From contig NZ_CDBJ01000065.1 in the NCBI RefSeq assembly GCF_000820045.1, positions 1 to 64,000 of the forward strand: a stretch of DNA of 64,000 nt, given 5' to 3'. Position 1 is the first letter of the stretch. Each line of letters opens with the position of its first letter. Both the position numbers and the translations under genes were made by a program. Below, piece by piece: positions 8,881 to 21,102 of the stretch. The stretch comes from Aeromonas rivuli (lineage in GTDB: Bacteria; Pseudomonadota; Gammaproteobacteria; Enterobacterales; Aeromonadaceae). The notes below the pieces were generated by a model that saw nothing but the letters and a program-made list of their open reading frames with translations, was not told the origin of the DNA and searched no databases.

Positions 8881-10674
8881 ATGAAATACATTCGTAACTT
8901 TTCGATTATTGCGCACATAGACCACGGTAAATCGACCCTGTCGGACCGTCTGATCCAGACTTGTGGCGGCCTGTCCGACCGTGAGATGCAGGCTCAGGTG
9001 CTTGACTCCATGGACCTGGAGCGCGAGCGCGGCATTACCATCAAAGCGCAGAGTGTGACCCTGAACTACCAGGCTCAAGACGGTAACACCTACCAGCTGA
9101 ACTTTATCGACACCCCGGGTCACGTGGACTTCTCCTATGAGGTATCCCGCTCGCTGGCTGCCTGTGAAGGTGCACTGCTGGTGGTCGATGCCGGTCAGGG
9201 GGTTGAGGCACAGACTCTGGCCAACTGCTACACCGCCATGGAAATGGCGCTGGAAGTGGTGCCAGTGCTCAACAAGATAGACTTGCCTGCCGCCGAACCC
9301 GAGCGGGTCGCCGAAGAGATCGAAGATATCGTCGGCATCGACGCCATGGAAGCGGTGCGTTGCTCCGCCAAGACCGGCCTCGGGGTCGATCTGGTGCTCG
9401 AAGAGATCGTGGCCCGTATCCCGCCTCCCGAAGGAGATCCCGATGCCCCGCTGCAAGCGCTGATCATCGACTCCTGGTTCGACTCCTACCTGGGCGTGGT
9501 TTCTCTGGTGCGCGTCAAAAACGGCTCACTCAAGAAGAACGACAAGATCAAGGTGATGAGCACTGGACAGGTGTGGGGCGTGGATCGCATCGGCATCTTC
9601 ACTCCCAAGCAAGTCGACACCCAGGGTCTGGGTTGCGGCGAGGTAGGTTGGGTGGTGTGCGGCATCAAGGACATCCACGGCGCCCCCGTCGGCGATACCC
9701 TGACCCAGGCCAAGAATGGTGCCGACAAGGCGCTGGCAGGCTTCAAGAAGGTCAAGCCGCAGGTTTATGCCGGTCTGTTCCCCATCTCCAGCGATGACTA
9801 TGAGTCATTCCGTGATGCGCTCGACAAACTCTCCCTGAATGACGCCTCCCTGTTCTTCGAACCAGAGAGCTCGACCGCGCTGGGCTTTGGCTTCCGCTGT
9901 GGCTTCCTTGGCATGCTGCACATGGAGATCATCCAGGAGCGCCTGGAGCGGGAATACGATCTGGAGCTGATCACCACGGCACCGACCGTGGTTTATGAGA
10001 TAGAGCTGAACAACGGCGAGACCATCCACATCGACAGCCCGGCTGCGATGCCTGCCTTGAACAACATCAAGGAGATGCGCGAACCTATCGCCGAGTGCAA
10101 CATACTGCTGCCGCAGGCGTACATGGGCAACGTCATCACCCTCTGTATCGAGAAGCGTGGCGTGCAGACCAACATGGTTTACCACGGCAACCAGGTGGCG
10201 CTGACCTATGACATCCCCATGGCGGAAGTGGTGCTCGACTTCTTCGACCGCCTCAAGTCTACCAGCCGTGGCTACGCCTCCCTGGATTACGGCTTCAAGC
10301 GCTTCGAAACCTCCGACATGGTGCGCCTCGACATCATGATCAACGGCGATCGCGTCGACGCCCTGGCCATCATCACCCACAAGGAGAACGCCCAGTATCG
10401 CGGTCGCCAGGTGGTGGAGAAGATGCGTGAGCTGATCCCGCGCCAGATGTTCGATATTGCCATTCAGGCCTCTATTGGCAGCCAGATCATCGCCCGCAGC
10501 ACCGTCAAGGCGTTGCGTAAAGACGTGACTGCCAAGTGCTACGGTGGCGATGTGAGCCGGAAGAAGAAACTGCTGAACAAGCAGAAAGAAGGCAAGAAGC
10601 GGATGAAGTCCATCGGTCGTGTCGACGTGCCGCAAGAGGCCTTCCTCGCTATTCTCCACGTAGGAAAGGATTAA
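8881..10674 (+). CDS. lepA: Elongation factor 4, LepA
   Basis: LepA is a ribosome-associated GTPase implicated in back-translocation and 30S assembly. The G domain shows the P-loop in '[17 protein letters not shown]', '[12 protein letters not shown]' (G3) and '[10 protein letters not shown]' (G4). The conserved C-terminal region ends '[17 protein letters not shown]'-like and '[11 protein letters not shown]'. The ATG at 8881 gives 597 residues (E. coli 599); an upstream TTG at 8863 lacks support. lepB follows 3 bases after the stop, so the pair is cotranscribed, as in E. coli. Confidence 0.97.
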   Translation: MKYIRNFSIIAHIDHGKSTLSDRLIQTCGGLSDREMQAQVLDSMDLERERGITIKAQSVTLNYQAQDGNTYQLNFIDTPGHVDFSYEVSRSLAACEGALLVVDAGQGVEAQTLANCYTAMEMALEVVPVLNKIDLPAAEPERVAEEIEDIVGIDAMEAVRCSAKTGLGVDLVLEEIVARIPPPEGDPDAPLQALIIDSWFDSYLGVVSLVRVKNGSLKKNDKIKVMSTGQVWGVDRIGIFTPKQVDTQGLGCGEVGWVVCGIKDIHGAPVGDTLTQAKNGADKALAGFKKVKPQVYAGLFPISSDDYESFRDALDKLSLNDASLFFEPESSTALGFGFRCGFLGMLHMEIIQERLEREYDLELITTAPTVVYEIELNNGETIHIDSPAAMPALNNIKEMREPIAECNILLPQAYMGNVITLCIEKRGVQTNMVYHGNQVALTYDIPMAEVVLDFFDRLKSTSRGYASLDYGFKRFETSDMVRLDIMINGDRVDALAIITHKENAQYRGRQVVEKMRELIPRQMFDIAIQASIGSQIIARSTVKALRKDVTAKCYGGDVSRKKKLLNKQKEGKKRMKSIGRVDVPQEAFLAILHVGKD

Positions 10675-10677
10675 TCG

Positions 10678-11601
10678 ATGGCAAGTACGTTTTCCCTGAT
10701 CCTGGTCATCGTCTGTGCGGTGACCGGCATTATCTGGTGTATCGACAAGCTGGTGTGGTCCAAGCAAAGGGCCGCCAAGATTGCCATGGCCCGTGCCCAC
10801 GGCGGTGCAGGACTGGATGAGAAGACCCTCGCCAAGGTGGCGCCGGTGCCGGTATGGATAGAGCAGACGGCGGGGATCTTCCCCGTCATCACCCTGGTGC
10901 TGATACTGCGCTCCTTCTTGTTCGAGCCGTTCCAGATCCCGTCGGGCTCCATGATGCCGACCCTGCTGGTGGGCGACTTCATCCTGGTGGAGAAGTTTGC
11001 CTACGGCCTCAAGGATCCGGTCAGCAACACCAAGTTCCTCGAAACCGGTGAACCACAACGCGGCGATGTGGTGGTATTCAAGTATCCGCTGGATACCCGG
11101 ATTGACTACATCAAGCGAGTGGTCGGCATGCCCGGCGATCGGGTCATCTATCGCAACAAGCAGATCATGATCCGTCCCAAGTGCGAGGAGCAGGCAGGGA
11201 AAACGTGCCCGGGTTTCAAGAAGCTCGATGTCAGCTTCGACCAGCGTGGGGAATTCAGCCAGATGGGTATCCCCCTGGATCGCTTTACCGAGCAGTTGGG
11301 TAGTGTGAGCCACGATACCCTGCGCAACCCCCTGATGCCGGATCTGGTGGATCGCTACTATCGCCAGCCCGGTACCTACCCGGATGAATGGGTCGTACCA
11401 GAGGGTCACTACTTCGTGATGGGCGATAACCGTGACAACAGTACCGACAGCCGTTTCTGGGGCTTCGTGCCCGAGCAGAATCTGGTCGGCAAGGCGGTTG
11501 CCATCTGGATCAGTTTCGAATTTGAGCGCGACGAGAGCTCCTGGCTGCCAAGCTGGGTGCCGACCGACGTGCGCTTCAACCGCATCGGCGGAATAAAGTA
11601 A
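10678..11601 (+). CDS. lepB: Signal peptidase I, LepB
   Basis: LepB cleaves signal peptides of exported proteins on the periplasmic face of the inner membrane. Two membrane segments lie at about residues 5-22 and 62-80. The catalytic serine is S91 in '[14 protein letters not shown]', and the general-base lysine is K146 in '[16 protein letters not shown]'. The late conserved box is '[18 protein letters not shown]'. At 307 residues it is slightly shorter than E. coli LepB (324 aa). Its TAA overlaps the rnc ATG by one base (TAATG), suggesting translational coupling. Confidence 0.97.
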   Translation: MASTFSLILVIVCAVTGIIWCIDKLVWSKQRAAKIAMARAHGGAGLDEKTLAKVAPVPVWIEQTAGIFPVITLVLILRSFLFEPFQIPSGSMMPTLLVGDFILVEKFAYGLKDPVSNTKFLETGEPQRGDVVVFKYPLDTRIDYIKRVVGMPGDRVIYRNKQIMIRPKCEEQAGKTCPGFKKLDVSFDQRGEFSQMGIPLDRFTEQLGSVSHDTLRNPLMPDLVDRYYRQPGTYPDEWVVPEGHYFVMGDNRDNSTDSRFWGFVPEQNLVGKAVAIWISFEFERDESSWLPSWVPTDVRFNRIGGIK

Positions 11602-12275
11602 TGATGAATATCAAGATGAACAGACTGCAGTCCCGTCTCGGGCATGTCTTTTCGGACAAGGATATGTTGACCCGCGCCCTGACCCACAGAAGCGCAGGAT
11701 CCCGCCACAACGAGCGTCTGGAGTTCCTCGGGGACTCCATCCTCAGCCTGGTGATTGCGGATGCGCTCTTCCACCGCTTCCCGCAAGCGGCGGAAGGGGA
11801 TCTCAGCCGGATGCGTGCCACCCTGGTGCGCGAGAAGACCCTGGCCGAACTCGGCCGCGAGTTCGAGCTTGGGGATCACCTGATCCTGGGGCCGGGCGAG
11901 CTCAAGAGCGGCGGTTATCGTCGTGAATCCATCTTGGCCGATACGGTCGAGGCGATGATAGGCGCCGTCTATCTGGATACCGATCTCGAGGCGGTGCGGA
12001 CCTTGTTGCTGAGCTGGTATGCCAGCCGCCTGGACGAGATAAAGCCGGGCATAGAGCAGAAGGATCCCAAGACCCGCCTGCAAGAGATACTGCAGGGAAG
12101 CCGCAAATCCTTGCCGACCTACACTGTGACCAAGGTCAAGGGTGAGGCGCACAATCAGGAGTTCACCGTGCACTGTGAGGTGGATGGCCTGGATGAGCCA
12201 CTTATTGGGGTCGGCACCAGCCGCCGCAAGGCCGAGCAGGCCGCGGCGCAGCAAGCACTGGAAAGACTGTCATGA
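11601..12275 (+). CDS. rnc: Ribonuclease III
   Basis: RNase III cuts double-stranded RNA in rRNA precursors and many mRNAs. The catalytic signature is '[19 protein letters not shown]', and the C-terminal dsRNA-binding domain runs from '[20 protein letters not shown]' to the end. The length of 224 aa matches E. coli (226). The TGA overlaps an ATG at 12272 (ATGA). That ATG does not start era but a 21-codon mini-ORF ending in a second copy of the rnc C-terminus (see the repeat entry). Confidence 0.96.
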   Translation: MMNIKMNRLQSRLGHVFSDKDMLTRALTHRSAGSRHNERLEFLGDSILSLVIADALFHRFPQAAEGDLSRMRATLVREKTLAELGREFELGDHLILGPGELKSGGYRRESILADTVEAMIGAVYLDTDLEAVRTLLLSWYASRLDEIKPGIEQKDPKTRLQEILQGSRKSLPTYTVTKVKGEAHNQEFTVHCEVDGLDEPLIGVGTSRRKAEQAAAQQALERLS

Positions 12276-12337
12276 CTGCTATTGATGCAAGAGGCTGCGG
12301 TCATTCAACACAACAGGCACTGGAAAAACTGTCATGA
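12252..12337 (+). repeat. 62-bp-step degenerate duplication of the rnc/era junction, with mini-ORF
   Basis: The end of rnc encodes QQALERLS and stops in an ATGA overlap at 12272-12275. Exactly 62 bases further on, the sequence again encodes QQALEKLS and again ends in ATGA at 12334-12337, where era starts. Between them, ATG 12272 opens a 21-codon frame reading '[20 protein letters not shown]' plus S. Its first ten residues resemble the era N-terminus (M-T-x-x-D-x-x-x-C-G). The segment is therefore an old tandem copy of rnc-end plus era-start. The chain rnc stop, mini-ORF, era start keeps ATGA overlaps at both joints. Confidence 0.75.
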
Positions 12338-13239
12338 CGGATACAGATACCACTTACTGCGGCTTTGTCGCCATCGTGGGCCGCCCCAACGTGGGCAAGT
12401 CCACTCTGCTCAACAAGCTGCTTGGCCAGAAGGTGAGCATTACCTCGAAGAAACCCCAGACCACCCGTCACCGGATTTTGGGGATAGACACCGAGGAGAA
12501 CTATCAGACCATCTTTGTGGATACCCCGGGTCTGCACATCGAAGAGAAGCGGGCCATCAACCGGCTGATGAACCGTGCCGCCACCAGTTCTCTGGGGGAC
12601 GTGGCCATGGTGGTGTTCATGGTCGACGGCACCCACTGGACCAAGGATGACGACATGGTGCTTGGCAAGCTGCGCCATCTGCCCTGTCCCGTGGTGCTGG
12701 CGGTCAACAAGATAGACAACGTCAAGGACAAGGAAGACCTGCTGCCCCACCTGGAGTGGCTCGGTCAGCAGATGAAGTTCTCCCATATCCTGCCCATCAG
12801 TGCCGAGAAGGGCACCAATGTGGAGAAGATCCGCGAGTGGGCCAAGGATCTGCTGCCGGAAAACGTGCACTTCTTCCCGGAAGATTACGTGACAGACCGT
12901 TCGTCCCGCTTCATGGCCTCCGAGATCATCCGTGAGAAGCTGATGCGCTTCACCGGCGAGGAGCTGCCCTACTCGGTGACCGTGGAGATAGAGCGCTTCA
13001 AGGTCGAAGATAACGGTATCTACTACATCAATGGCGTGATCCTGGTGGAGCGCGATGGCCAGAAGAAGATGGTCATCGGCAACAAGGGTGAGCGGATCAA
13101 GACCATAGGCACAGAAGCGCGCATCGACATGGAACGCCTGTTCCAGAACAAGGTGCACCTGGAGCTCTGGGTCAAGGTCAAGTCGGGCTGGGCCGATGAT
13201 GAGCGCGCCCTGCGCAGCCTTGGCTATGGTGATGATTAA
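12334..13239 (+). CDS. era: GTPase Era
   Basis: Era is an essential GTPase that binds the 3' end of 16S rRNA during 30S assembly. It shows G1 '[16 protein letters not shown]', the switch region '[14 protein letters not shown]', G3 'DTPGLH' and G4 'NKID'. The C-terminal KH domain includes '[13 protein letters not shown]'-like sequence (here '[18 protein letters not shown]'). Its 301 residues match E. coli Era exactly in length. The ATG overlaps the TGA of the preceding mini-ORF in an ATGA quartet, so translation may be coupled to it. Confidence 0.97.
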   Translation: MTDTDTTYCGFVAIVGRPNVGKSTLLNKLLGQKVSITSKKPQTTRHRILGIDTEENYQTIFVDTPGLHIEEKRAINRLMNRAATSSLGDVAMVVFMVDGTHWTKDDDMVLGKLRHLPCPVVLAVNKIDNVKDKEDLLPHLEWLGQQMKFSHILPISAEKGTNVEKIREWAKDLLPENVHFFPEDYVTDRSSRFMASEIIREKLMRFTGEELPYSVTVEIERFKVEDNGIYYINGVILVERDGQKKMVIGNKGERIKTIGTEARIDMERLFQNKVHLELWVKVKSGWADDERALRSLGYGDD

Positions 13240-13253
13240 GTGGTGATGATCGA

Positions 13254-13964
13254 TTGCTGACACCGGCCTTCGTTATCCACAGTCGGCCCTATCGGGAGAC
13301 CAGTCAGCTGGTCGAGGTATTTACCCAGGATAGTGGCCGATTTACCCTGGTGGCTCGCGGTTCTCGCGGGCCGCGTTCCCCTCTAAAAGGGCTGCTGCAG
13401 CCGTTCTCCCTGCTCACCATTGCCTGGCGTGGCAAGGGGGATCTCAAAAACCTGACCGCAGTCGAGTGCCCGGACTACTCCCTGCGTCTGAGCGGCGACC
13501 TGCTGTTCTACGGTCTCTATCTCAACGAGCTGGTCTACTACCTGCTCGAAGCCCACACCCCCTTTCCCGAGGTGTTCGATGGCTATGCCCGCGCGTTGAT
13601 GGCGCTCACCGATGGCGAGACCCCCGAGTTGCCCCTGCGTCGTTTCGAGTTTCTGTTGCTGCAATCCCTCGGCTATGCGGTGGATTTTGAATATGCCGCC
13701 GACGATGAGAGCATCATAAGGCCCGAGTTATTGTATGGCTTCGAGCGCGAACTCGGTTTCGTGGCTTGCGAGCGCACGGCAGATCCCCGTACCCTGTTCC
13801 TCGGCGCTCACCTGCTGGCCTTCGCCGAGGGGCGTTTCGATAGCCCGGCACTGTTGCAGGCGGCCAAACGGTTCAGCCGCCTGGCGCTGCAACCCTACCT
13901 GGGAAAGCGGCAACTCAAGAGCCGGGAGCTGTTTATCAAGCGAAAGAGTAGCGTCTCGGCCTGA
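13254..13964 (+). CDS. recO: DNA repair protein RecO
   Basis: RecO works with RecF and RecR to load RecA on gapped DNA. The protein opens with the OB-fold segment 'PAFVIHSRPYRETSQLVEVF' and continues with 'LKGLLQPFSLLTIAW'; it ends with 'AAKRFSRLALQPYLGKRQL'. The only plausible start in frame is TTG 13254, preceded by GGTGA, which gives 236 residues (E. coli 242). No ATG or GTG lies upstream in this frame before the era stop. It follows era by 14 bases in the lepA-pdxJ gene string. Confidence 0.93.
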   Translation: MLTPAFVIHSRPYRETSQLVEVFTQDSGRFTLVARGSRGPRSPLKGLLQPFSLLTIAWRGKGDLKNLTAVECPDYSLRLSGDLLFYGLYLNELVYYLLEAHTPFPEVFDGYARALMALTDGETPELPLRRFEFLLLQSLGYAVDFEYAADDESIIRPELLYGFERELGFVACERTADPRTLFLGAHLLAFAEGRFDSPALLQAAKRFSRLALQPYLGKRQLKSRELFIKRKSSVSA

Positions 13965-14056
13965 GGGATCATGGACTCTGTTCAGAGGCGGGTTGGCCCA
14001 AGGGCGACCAACCCGGTCCGTAGTGGATTTTTATACAGACTTTCAAGGAGTTGTTA

Positions 14057-14794
14057 ATGAGCGATATCTATCTGGGCGTGAACATAGACCACATTGCCAC
14101 CCTGCGTAACGCCCGGGGCACCCAGTACCCGGATCCGGTGCAGGCCGCCTTCGTCGCCGAGCAGGCAGGGGCAGATGGCATAACGGTTCACCTGCGCGAA
14201 GACAGACGCCACATTACCGACCGTGATGTCGAGATCCTGCGTCAGACCATCCAGACCAGAATGAACCTGGAGATGGCGGTGACCGAGGAGATGATCGAGA
14301 TCGCCTGCCGTATCAAGCCGCATTTCGTCTGCCTGGTGCCGGAAAAGCGCACCGAGGTGACCACGGAAGGTGGTCTGGATGTGGCGGGTCAGCTCGATAA
14401 AATCACCGATGCGGTGCGTCGGCTGAGTGAGGTGGGTGCCAAGGTATCGCTGTTTATCGATGCGGATTATCAGCAGATAGACGCGGCCGTGGCGAGTGGT
14501 GCTCCCTTTATCGAAATCCACACCGGCCGCTATGCCGATGCTCCCACCGACAGTGAGCGCTGCGCCGAGTTCAAGCGCATCGCCGCCGGGGCTTCCTATG
14601 CCGCCGATAAAGGACTCAAGGTCAATGCTGGCCACGGCCTGCACTACCACAATGTTCAGGCCATCGCCGCCATCCCCGAGATCTATGAGCTCAACATTGG
14701 TCACGCCATCATAGGCCGTGCCGCCTTCGATGGTCTGGCCAAGGCGGTCGCCGACATGCGCGTCCTGATGCAGGAGGCGCGCGCCAGCGTCTGA
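14057..14794 (+). CDS. pdxJ: Pyridoxine 5'-phosphate synthase PdxJ
   Basis: PdxJ condenses 1-deoxy-D-xylulose 5-phosphate with 3-amino-2-oxopropyl phosphate to form pyridoxine 5'-phosphate. The TIM-barrel landmarks are '[16 protein letters not shown]', '[16 protein letters not shown]', '[12 protein letters not shown]' and '[11 protein letters not shown]'. ATG 14057 lies six bases after AAGGAG and gives 245 residues (E. coli 243); the frame also opens at TTG 14051. A strong terminator follows 33 bases after the stop, closing this gene string. Confidence 0.96.
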   Translation: MSDIYLGVNIDHIATLRNARGTQYPDPVQAAFVAEQAGADGITVHLREDRRHITDRDVEILRQTIQTRMNLEMAVTEEMIEIACRIKPHFVCLVPEKRTEVTTEGGLDVAGQLDKITDAVRRLSEVGAKVSLFIDADYQQIDAAVASGAPFIEIHTGRYADAPTDSERCAEFKRIAAGASYAADKGLKVNAGHGLHYHNVQAIAAIPEIYELNIGHAIIGRAAFDGLAKAVADMRVLMQEARASV

Positions 14795-14827
14795 TACCCT
14801 CAATCGGCCACAACATGTCTCTCGATG

Positions 14828-14865
14828 AACCGCCAGCGGGCTATCCCGCTGGCGGTTTCTTTTTT
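14828..14865 (+). terminator. Rho-independent terminator after pdxJ
   Basis: The perfect stem AACCGCCAGCGGG with CCCGCTGGCGGTT and loop CTAT is followed by TCTTTTTTT. It closes the pdxJ transcript. Confidence 0.9.
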
Positions 14866-14907
14866 GGGGGAGGGCAGGGCTGGAGCTAGTCTGGCGCTCG
14901 GCATCAG

Positions 14908-15250
14908 GGATGCGCTGGATGGTACTTCTCAAGCAGGGCCATCAGGGAGATGACCTGACTCGCGACTCAGGGGGCGCTGGATGGCACTTCTCAAGCAGGG
15001 CCATCAGGGAGATGACCTGACTCGCGACTCAGGGATGCGCTGGATGGTACTTCTCAAGCAGGGTCATGAGGGAGATGACCTGACTCGCGACTCAGGGGGG
15101 CGCTGGGTGGTACTTCTCAAGCAGGGCCATTAGGGAGATGACCTGACTCGCGACTCAGGGGGCGCTGGATGGTACTTCTCAAGCAGGGCCATCATGACTC
15201 GCGACTCAGGGGGGGACTGGATGGTACTTCTCAAGCAGGGCCATCAGGAT
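14908..15250 (-). repeat. Tandem array: six copies of the amiD 3' end in about 62-bp steps
   Basis: The core TGGTACTTCTCAAGCAGGG (one copy reads TGGCAC) starts at 14920, 14982, 15045, 15108, 15170 and 15222. The spacings are 62, 63, 63, 62 and 52 bases. The copy at 15222 is the true end of amiD, encoding LLEKYHPVPP and stop. The other five are extra copies downstream of that stop and would encode near-identical LLEKYHPAPP or LLEKYHPAHP endings. Copies differ by a few substitutions and single-base indels, and one junction lacks about 10 bases. There are no unique spacers, so this is not a CRISPR. It occupies nearly all of the space between the pdxJ terminator and amiD. Confidence 0.92.
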
Positions 15251-16114
15251 GGCCTGACTCTCATTGTCGGGTTCGCTATCGACTCTGGCCGCGCGAAAAT
15301 GGAGCTGAAAGGCGCGCAGGGCATCCCGGCTTGGGGCATCCCAATCACCGCTCTGGGGCAGGTCATAGCCATAGCGAGCAAGCGCCTGCTGCCAGCGTGC
15401 GGCATCCCAGCGCCCCTGGGGAGCCTGTTCCAGCTCGGCGTTCAATACCGCCACCCGCGCCTCATCGGGCCAGGCGCCCACCCCGTACTCCAGAGAGAGG
15501 CGCCGCCAGGGGAAACGAGGGCCGGGATCCAGCTTGCGGGTCGGCGCTATGTCGCTATGAGCCAGCACATGGGTCGGGGGGATGTGATAGCGCTCAACGA
15601 GATCTTGACTGAGCGCACCAACGGCGGCGATTTGCGCCTCGGTGAAGGCTTGCCAGTGGCGGGCATCAATCGGCAGTTGAGCCTCCTTGGTGTCGTAGCC
15701 CAGGTTCACTATCTCTATACCCAGCGAGCTGGCGTTAAGCCCGGCCTGATTGTGCCAGCGACTGCGGCCCGCATGCCAGGCGCGCTGGCTGTCCGGTACT
15801 AGCTGATAGATGGGCAGGGGGCTGCGATCCGGGGCGCGGGGCACCAGATAGTGGGCGCTGACCTTGTAGGGGGATTGGGTGAGCAGGCGCAGGGAGTGGT
15901 CATCATCTTCATCCGTGTAGTGCAGGATCAGGAAGGCGATGCGGCCATCCTGGCTGGCGCTCTGATATTGGTGTTCGAGCCGATAGTGGGCGGGCTTGCA
16001 ACCTTGCAGGACGAGGAGCACCAGCAGGAGGCTACAGCAGAGTACAAGGGGAGAGAGCGGCGCCGCGCTCCACCCCAGGGAGCGGATCTGGTGGGGGAGC
16101 GACGGCGCAGCCAT
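15206..16114 (-). CDS. amiD: Lipoprotein N-acetylmuramoyl-L-alanine amidase AmiD
   Basis: AmiD is a zinc amidase of the AmpD/Amidase_2 family that cleaves the bond between MurNAc and the stem peptide in the periplasm. A hydrophobic signal near residues 20-38 ends in the lipobox LVLQGC, so the mature protein should be a lipoprotein. Zinc ligands are the His in 'FLILHYTDEDDD' and that in 'THVLAHSDIAPTRKLDPGPR'. A C-terminal peptidoglycan-binding-like domain includes 'YGYDLPQSGDWDAPSRDALR'. The 302-residue frame may start a few codons later. Its last 12 codons and stop are the unit amplified in the downstream array. Confidence 0.92.
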   Translation of the reverse strand: MAAPSLPHQIRSLGWSAAPLSPLVLCCSLLLVLLVLQGCKPAHYRLEHQYQSASQDGRIAFLILHYTDEDDDHSLRLLTQSPYKVSAHYLVPRAPDRSPLPIYQLVPDSQRAWHAGRSRWHNQAGLNASSLGIEIVNLGYDTKEAQLPIDARHWQAFTEAQIAAVGALSQDLVERYHIPPTHVLAHSDIAPTRKLDPGPRFPWRRLSLEYGVGAWPDEARVAVLNAELEQAPQGRWDAARWQQALARYGYDLPQSGDWDAPSRDALRAFQLHFRAARVDSEPDNESQAILMALLEKYHPVPP

Positions 16115-16117
16115 GAC

Positions 16118-16597
16118 TCAGCCGCGCAGCTGCGCAGTCAGGCCAAGCAGGAAGTTGCGCAGTATCTGATCGCCGCAATCCTGGTAGTGTTTGTGATCCT
16201 TGGAACGGAACAGGGCGCTCAGCTCGGACTTGGAGAGCTTGAAGTCGGCCGCCTTGAGGGTTGCCAACATGTCATCTTCCTTGAAGTTCAAGGCGATGCG
16301 CAATTTCCGCAAGATAAGATTGTTGTTGATCCGGTTGGGGATCTGCTGGGGCGGCGCGTCTTCGCGTACACCACGGCGCACGACGATCATGCCGTCGAGG
16401 AACTGGCTGAGGGCGGCGTCAGGGCAGGCGACAAAACCGGCTTCCTGCTCTTCCCCTTCGGCGGCTTCTTTGAGCAACCAGCTGTGCAGCAGGGCGTGAT
16501 CGACGGGCAGGTTGCCTTTGGCAAACATCTCGACCATCTGGTCGTTGCTGATGCTGAGGGCATAACGCAGGCGGCGCAATATATCGTTGTTGGTCAT
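16118..16597 (-). CDS. yehS: DUF1456 family protein YehS
   Basis: A 159-residue protein made of two related DUF1456 repeats, starting 'MTNNDILRRLRYALSISND' and 'NNNLILRKLRIALNFKED'. E. coli YehS has the same two-repeat form and similar length (156 aa). Its function is unknown. No signal peptide or membrane segment is visible, so it is probably cytoplasmic. The stop lies 3 bases before the amiD ATG, so the two are probably cotranscribed. Start: ATG 16597 after an AGGAGT-type ribosome site. Confidence 0.9.
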   Translation of the reverse strand: MTNNDILRRLRYALSISNDQMVEMFAKGNLPVDHALLHSWLLKEAAEGEEQEAGFVACPDAALSQFLDGMIVVRRGVREDAPPQQIPNRINNNLILRKLRIALNFKEDDMLATLKAADFKLSKSELSALFRSKDHKHYQDCGDQILRNFLLGLTAQLRG

Positions 16598-16681
16598 GAT
16601 GACTCCTGTAAAAAAGCGGGCAACTGTACCACTTGCCGGAGGTGGCGTCAGAAAAAGCGGCCAGGACTGCGCCGGCTTCCC

Positions 16682-19392
<2,711 letters not shown>

Positions 19393-19396
<4 letters not shown>

Positions 19397-19550
19397 GCGG
19401 ATGGTCCCCCGATGAGCAGGGTGGGCAAGATTGTCAATGACACGGCATGAGCGCGCAGGCCGGATGTGGTCATGGGAATAGTCCCCCGAAGCGCCGGGTA
19501 GGCAAGAGGCTGAGCGACGGTGCGCGGGCCCGCAGGCCGGATTTGGTCAT
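19393..19550 (-). repeat. Two extra 77-bp copies of the barA 5' end, each a mini-ORF
   Basis: ATG codons at 19550, 19473 and 19396 are spaced by exactly 77 bases. The first two open 26-codon frames beginning MTKSGLRARAPSLSLLPT and MTTSGLRAHAVSLTILPTLL; the third is barA itself, beginning MTKYGLRARVLAFTILPT. Each frame ends in a TGA that overlaps the next ATG as ATGA (19470-19473 and 19393-19396). Copies 2 and 3 are each preceded by GGGGGA eight bases upstream; copy 1 has no obvious ribosome site. The copies have diverged from barA by roughly a quarter yet remain open. Confidence 0.88.
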
Positions 19551-19626
19551 ACTATTATTCTTGTGGGACAATAGCCTGCTGCAGATTCCACAATCATGAC
19601 ATAGCCACCTATAGGCACCAAGTTTT

Positions 19627-20949
19627 ATGGCCCAGTTTTTCAAGCCCCAAAAGAAATCCACCCAGCTCCAACGTATTGAAATTACGGTAGACAGTCTGGA
19701 CCACCACTGCGTCGGCATCGGCCGTCATCAGGGTAAAGCCGTCTTCGTGGAAGGGGCCCTGCCCGGTGAACGGGTCAAGGTACGCCTCACCGAGGACAAG
19801 AAACAGTACGCGCATGCGGTCTTGCAGCAGGTGGTGAGCCCGGCCGAGAACCGTATCGTGCCTTTCTGTGGCCATTATCGCGAGTGTGGTGGCTGCAACG
19901 CCCAGCATCTGAGCGGTGCCGATCAGCTCGCCGCCAAACAGGCCGGGCTGGTTAGCCTCTTTTCCCGCCTGAGCAACATCCAGGCCCCTGAGCTGGCCCC
20001 CGCCCTGGCAGGGGAGTCCCGTGCCTACCGCCGGGTCTGTCGCCTGGCCATCAAGTTTGACAAGAATGGCCGCTGCACCCGGCTTGGCTTTCGCCGTCGC
20101 CAGTCCAACGACCTGGTCGAGATAGGCAGCTGCCCCGTGCTGGCCGACCCCCTCTCGGTGTTGATTGCCCCGCTGCGTGCTTGCCTGAACGGGCTCAAGA
20201 GTCAGCGCGAACTGGGCCACGTAGAGCTGATCCAGGCCGAGCAGGGAGTGCTCATGTTGCTGCGTCACACCGGTCGGCCAAACGAGATGGATCGCGCCCT
20301 GTTGCTGGCATTTGCCGAGGAGCATGGCATCGACCTCTATCTGCAGGCGGCAGATGAGCAGATAGAAGCGCTAAGTCAGCGGTTTGCCCCCTCTTATCAA
20401 CTAGATGGCCTGGCTCTTGCATTCGCTCCCGGTGATTTTATCCAGATCAATGGTGGCATCAACCAGGCCATGGTGGCCCAGGCCATCGACTGGCTCGGGG
20501 TGGGGGCCGGGGACAAGGTGCTGGATCTGTTCTGTGGCATAGGCAACTTCACCCTGCCGCTGGCTCGCAAGGCCCGGGAAGTGGTCGGGGTGGAAGGGGA
20601 TCTTGCCATGGTGGCGCGCGCCACTCAGAACGCCGAGCGCAACGGTATTGGCAATGCCCGCTTCTACAAGGCGGATTTGAGCGGCGATATCGCCGGCATG
20701 TCCTGGGCGAGGGAAGGCTTCGATCTGGTGCTGCTGGATCCCGCTCGCCCCGGCGCCTTGGCCGTGATGGAGCATGTAGTGAAACTTTCCCCCAAGCGGG
20801 TGGTCTATGTCTCCTGCAATCCGGTCACCCTGGCTCGGGACAGCAAGGTGCTGATCGAAGGAGGCTATCGCCTGAGTCAACTCGGCATGCTGGATATGTT
20901 CCCGCACACAGGCCATCTCGAATCCATGGCGTTGTTCGAGCTGGGGTGA
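19627..20949 (+). CDS. rlmD: 23S rRNA (uracil-1939-C5)-methyltransferase RlmD
   Basis: RlmD (RumA) methylates U1939 of 23S rRNA with S-adenosylmethionine. An N-terminal TRAM domain is followed by the 4Fe-4S cysteines C81, C87 and C90 ('FCGHYRECGGC'), with C169 as the likely fourth ligand. The methyltransferase domain has 'KVLDLFCGIGNFTLPLA' and the catalytic-cysteine motif 'VVYVSCNPVTLARD'. Its 440 residues match E. coli RlmD (433 aa). It is divergent from barA and upstream of relA, as in E. coli. Confidence 0.96.
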   Translation: MAQFFKPQKKSTQLQRIEITVDSLDHHCVGIGRHQGKAVFVEGALPGERVKVRLTEDKKQYAHAVLQQVVSPAENRIVPFCGHYRECGGCNAQHLSGADQLAAKQAGLVSLFSRLSNIQAPELAPALAGESRAYRRVCRLAIKFDKNGRCTRLGFRRRQSNDLVEIGSCPVLADPLSVLIAPLRACLNGLKSQRELGHVELIQAEQGVLMLLRHTGRPNEMDRALLLAFAEEHGIDLYLQAADEQIEALSQRFAPSYQLDGLALAFAPGDFIQINGGINQAMVAQAIDWLGVGAGDKVLDLFCGIGNFTLPLARKAREVVGVEGDLAMVARATQNAERNGIGNARFYKADLSGDIAGMSWAREGFDLVLLDPARPGALAVMEHVVKLSPKRVVYVSCNPVTLARDSKVLIEGGYRLSQLGMLDMFPHTGHLESMALFELG

Positions 20950-21102
20950 TTGCAGTAATCTGATACCTCGCCAAGGAGGACAACCACAGCTGGGCAGTAT
21001 CTCCGGCTTGAAATTCGGTTGTTGCATCCCCATTTGAGGCGAGTCTCGTCAAAGTGCGGGGGCAGGCGTCAGCCTGGGCCCCAATAATTAAGGATTGATA
21101 CC

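Noticed and set aside
14908..15250. CRISPR array
   Set aside because: Repeat units abut with no unique spacers, and each unit is a copy of the amiD 3' end; no cas genes are nearby.
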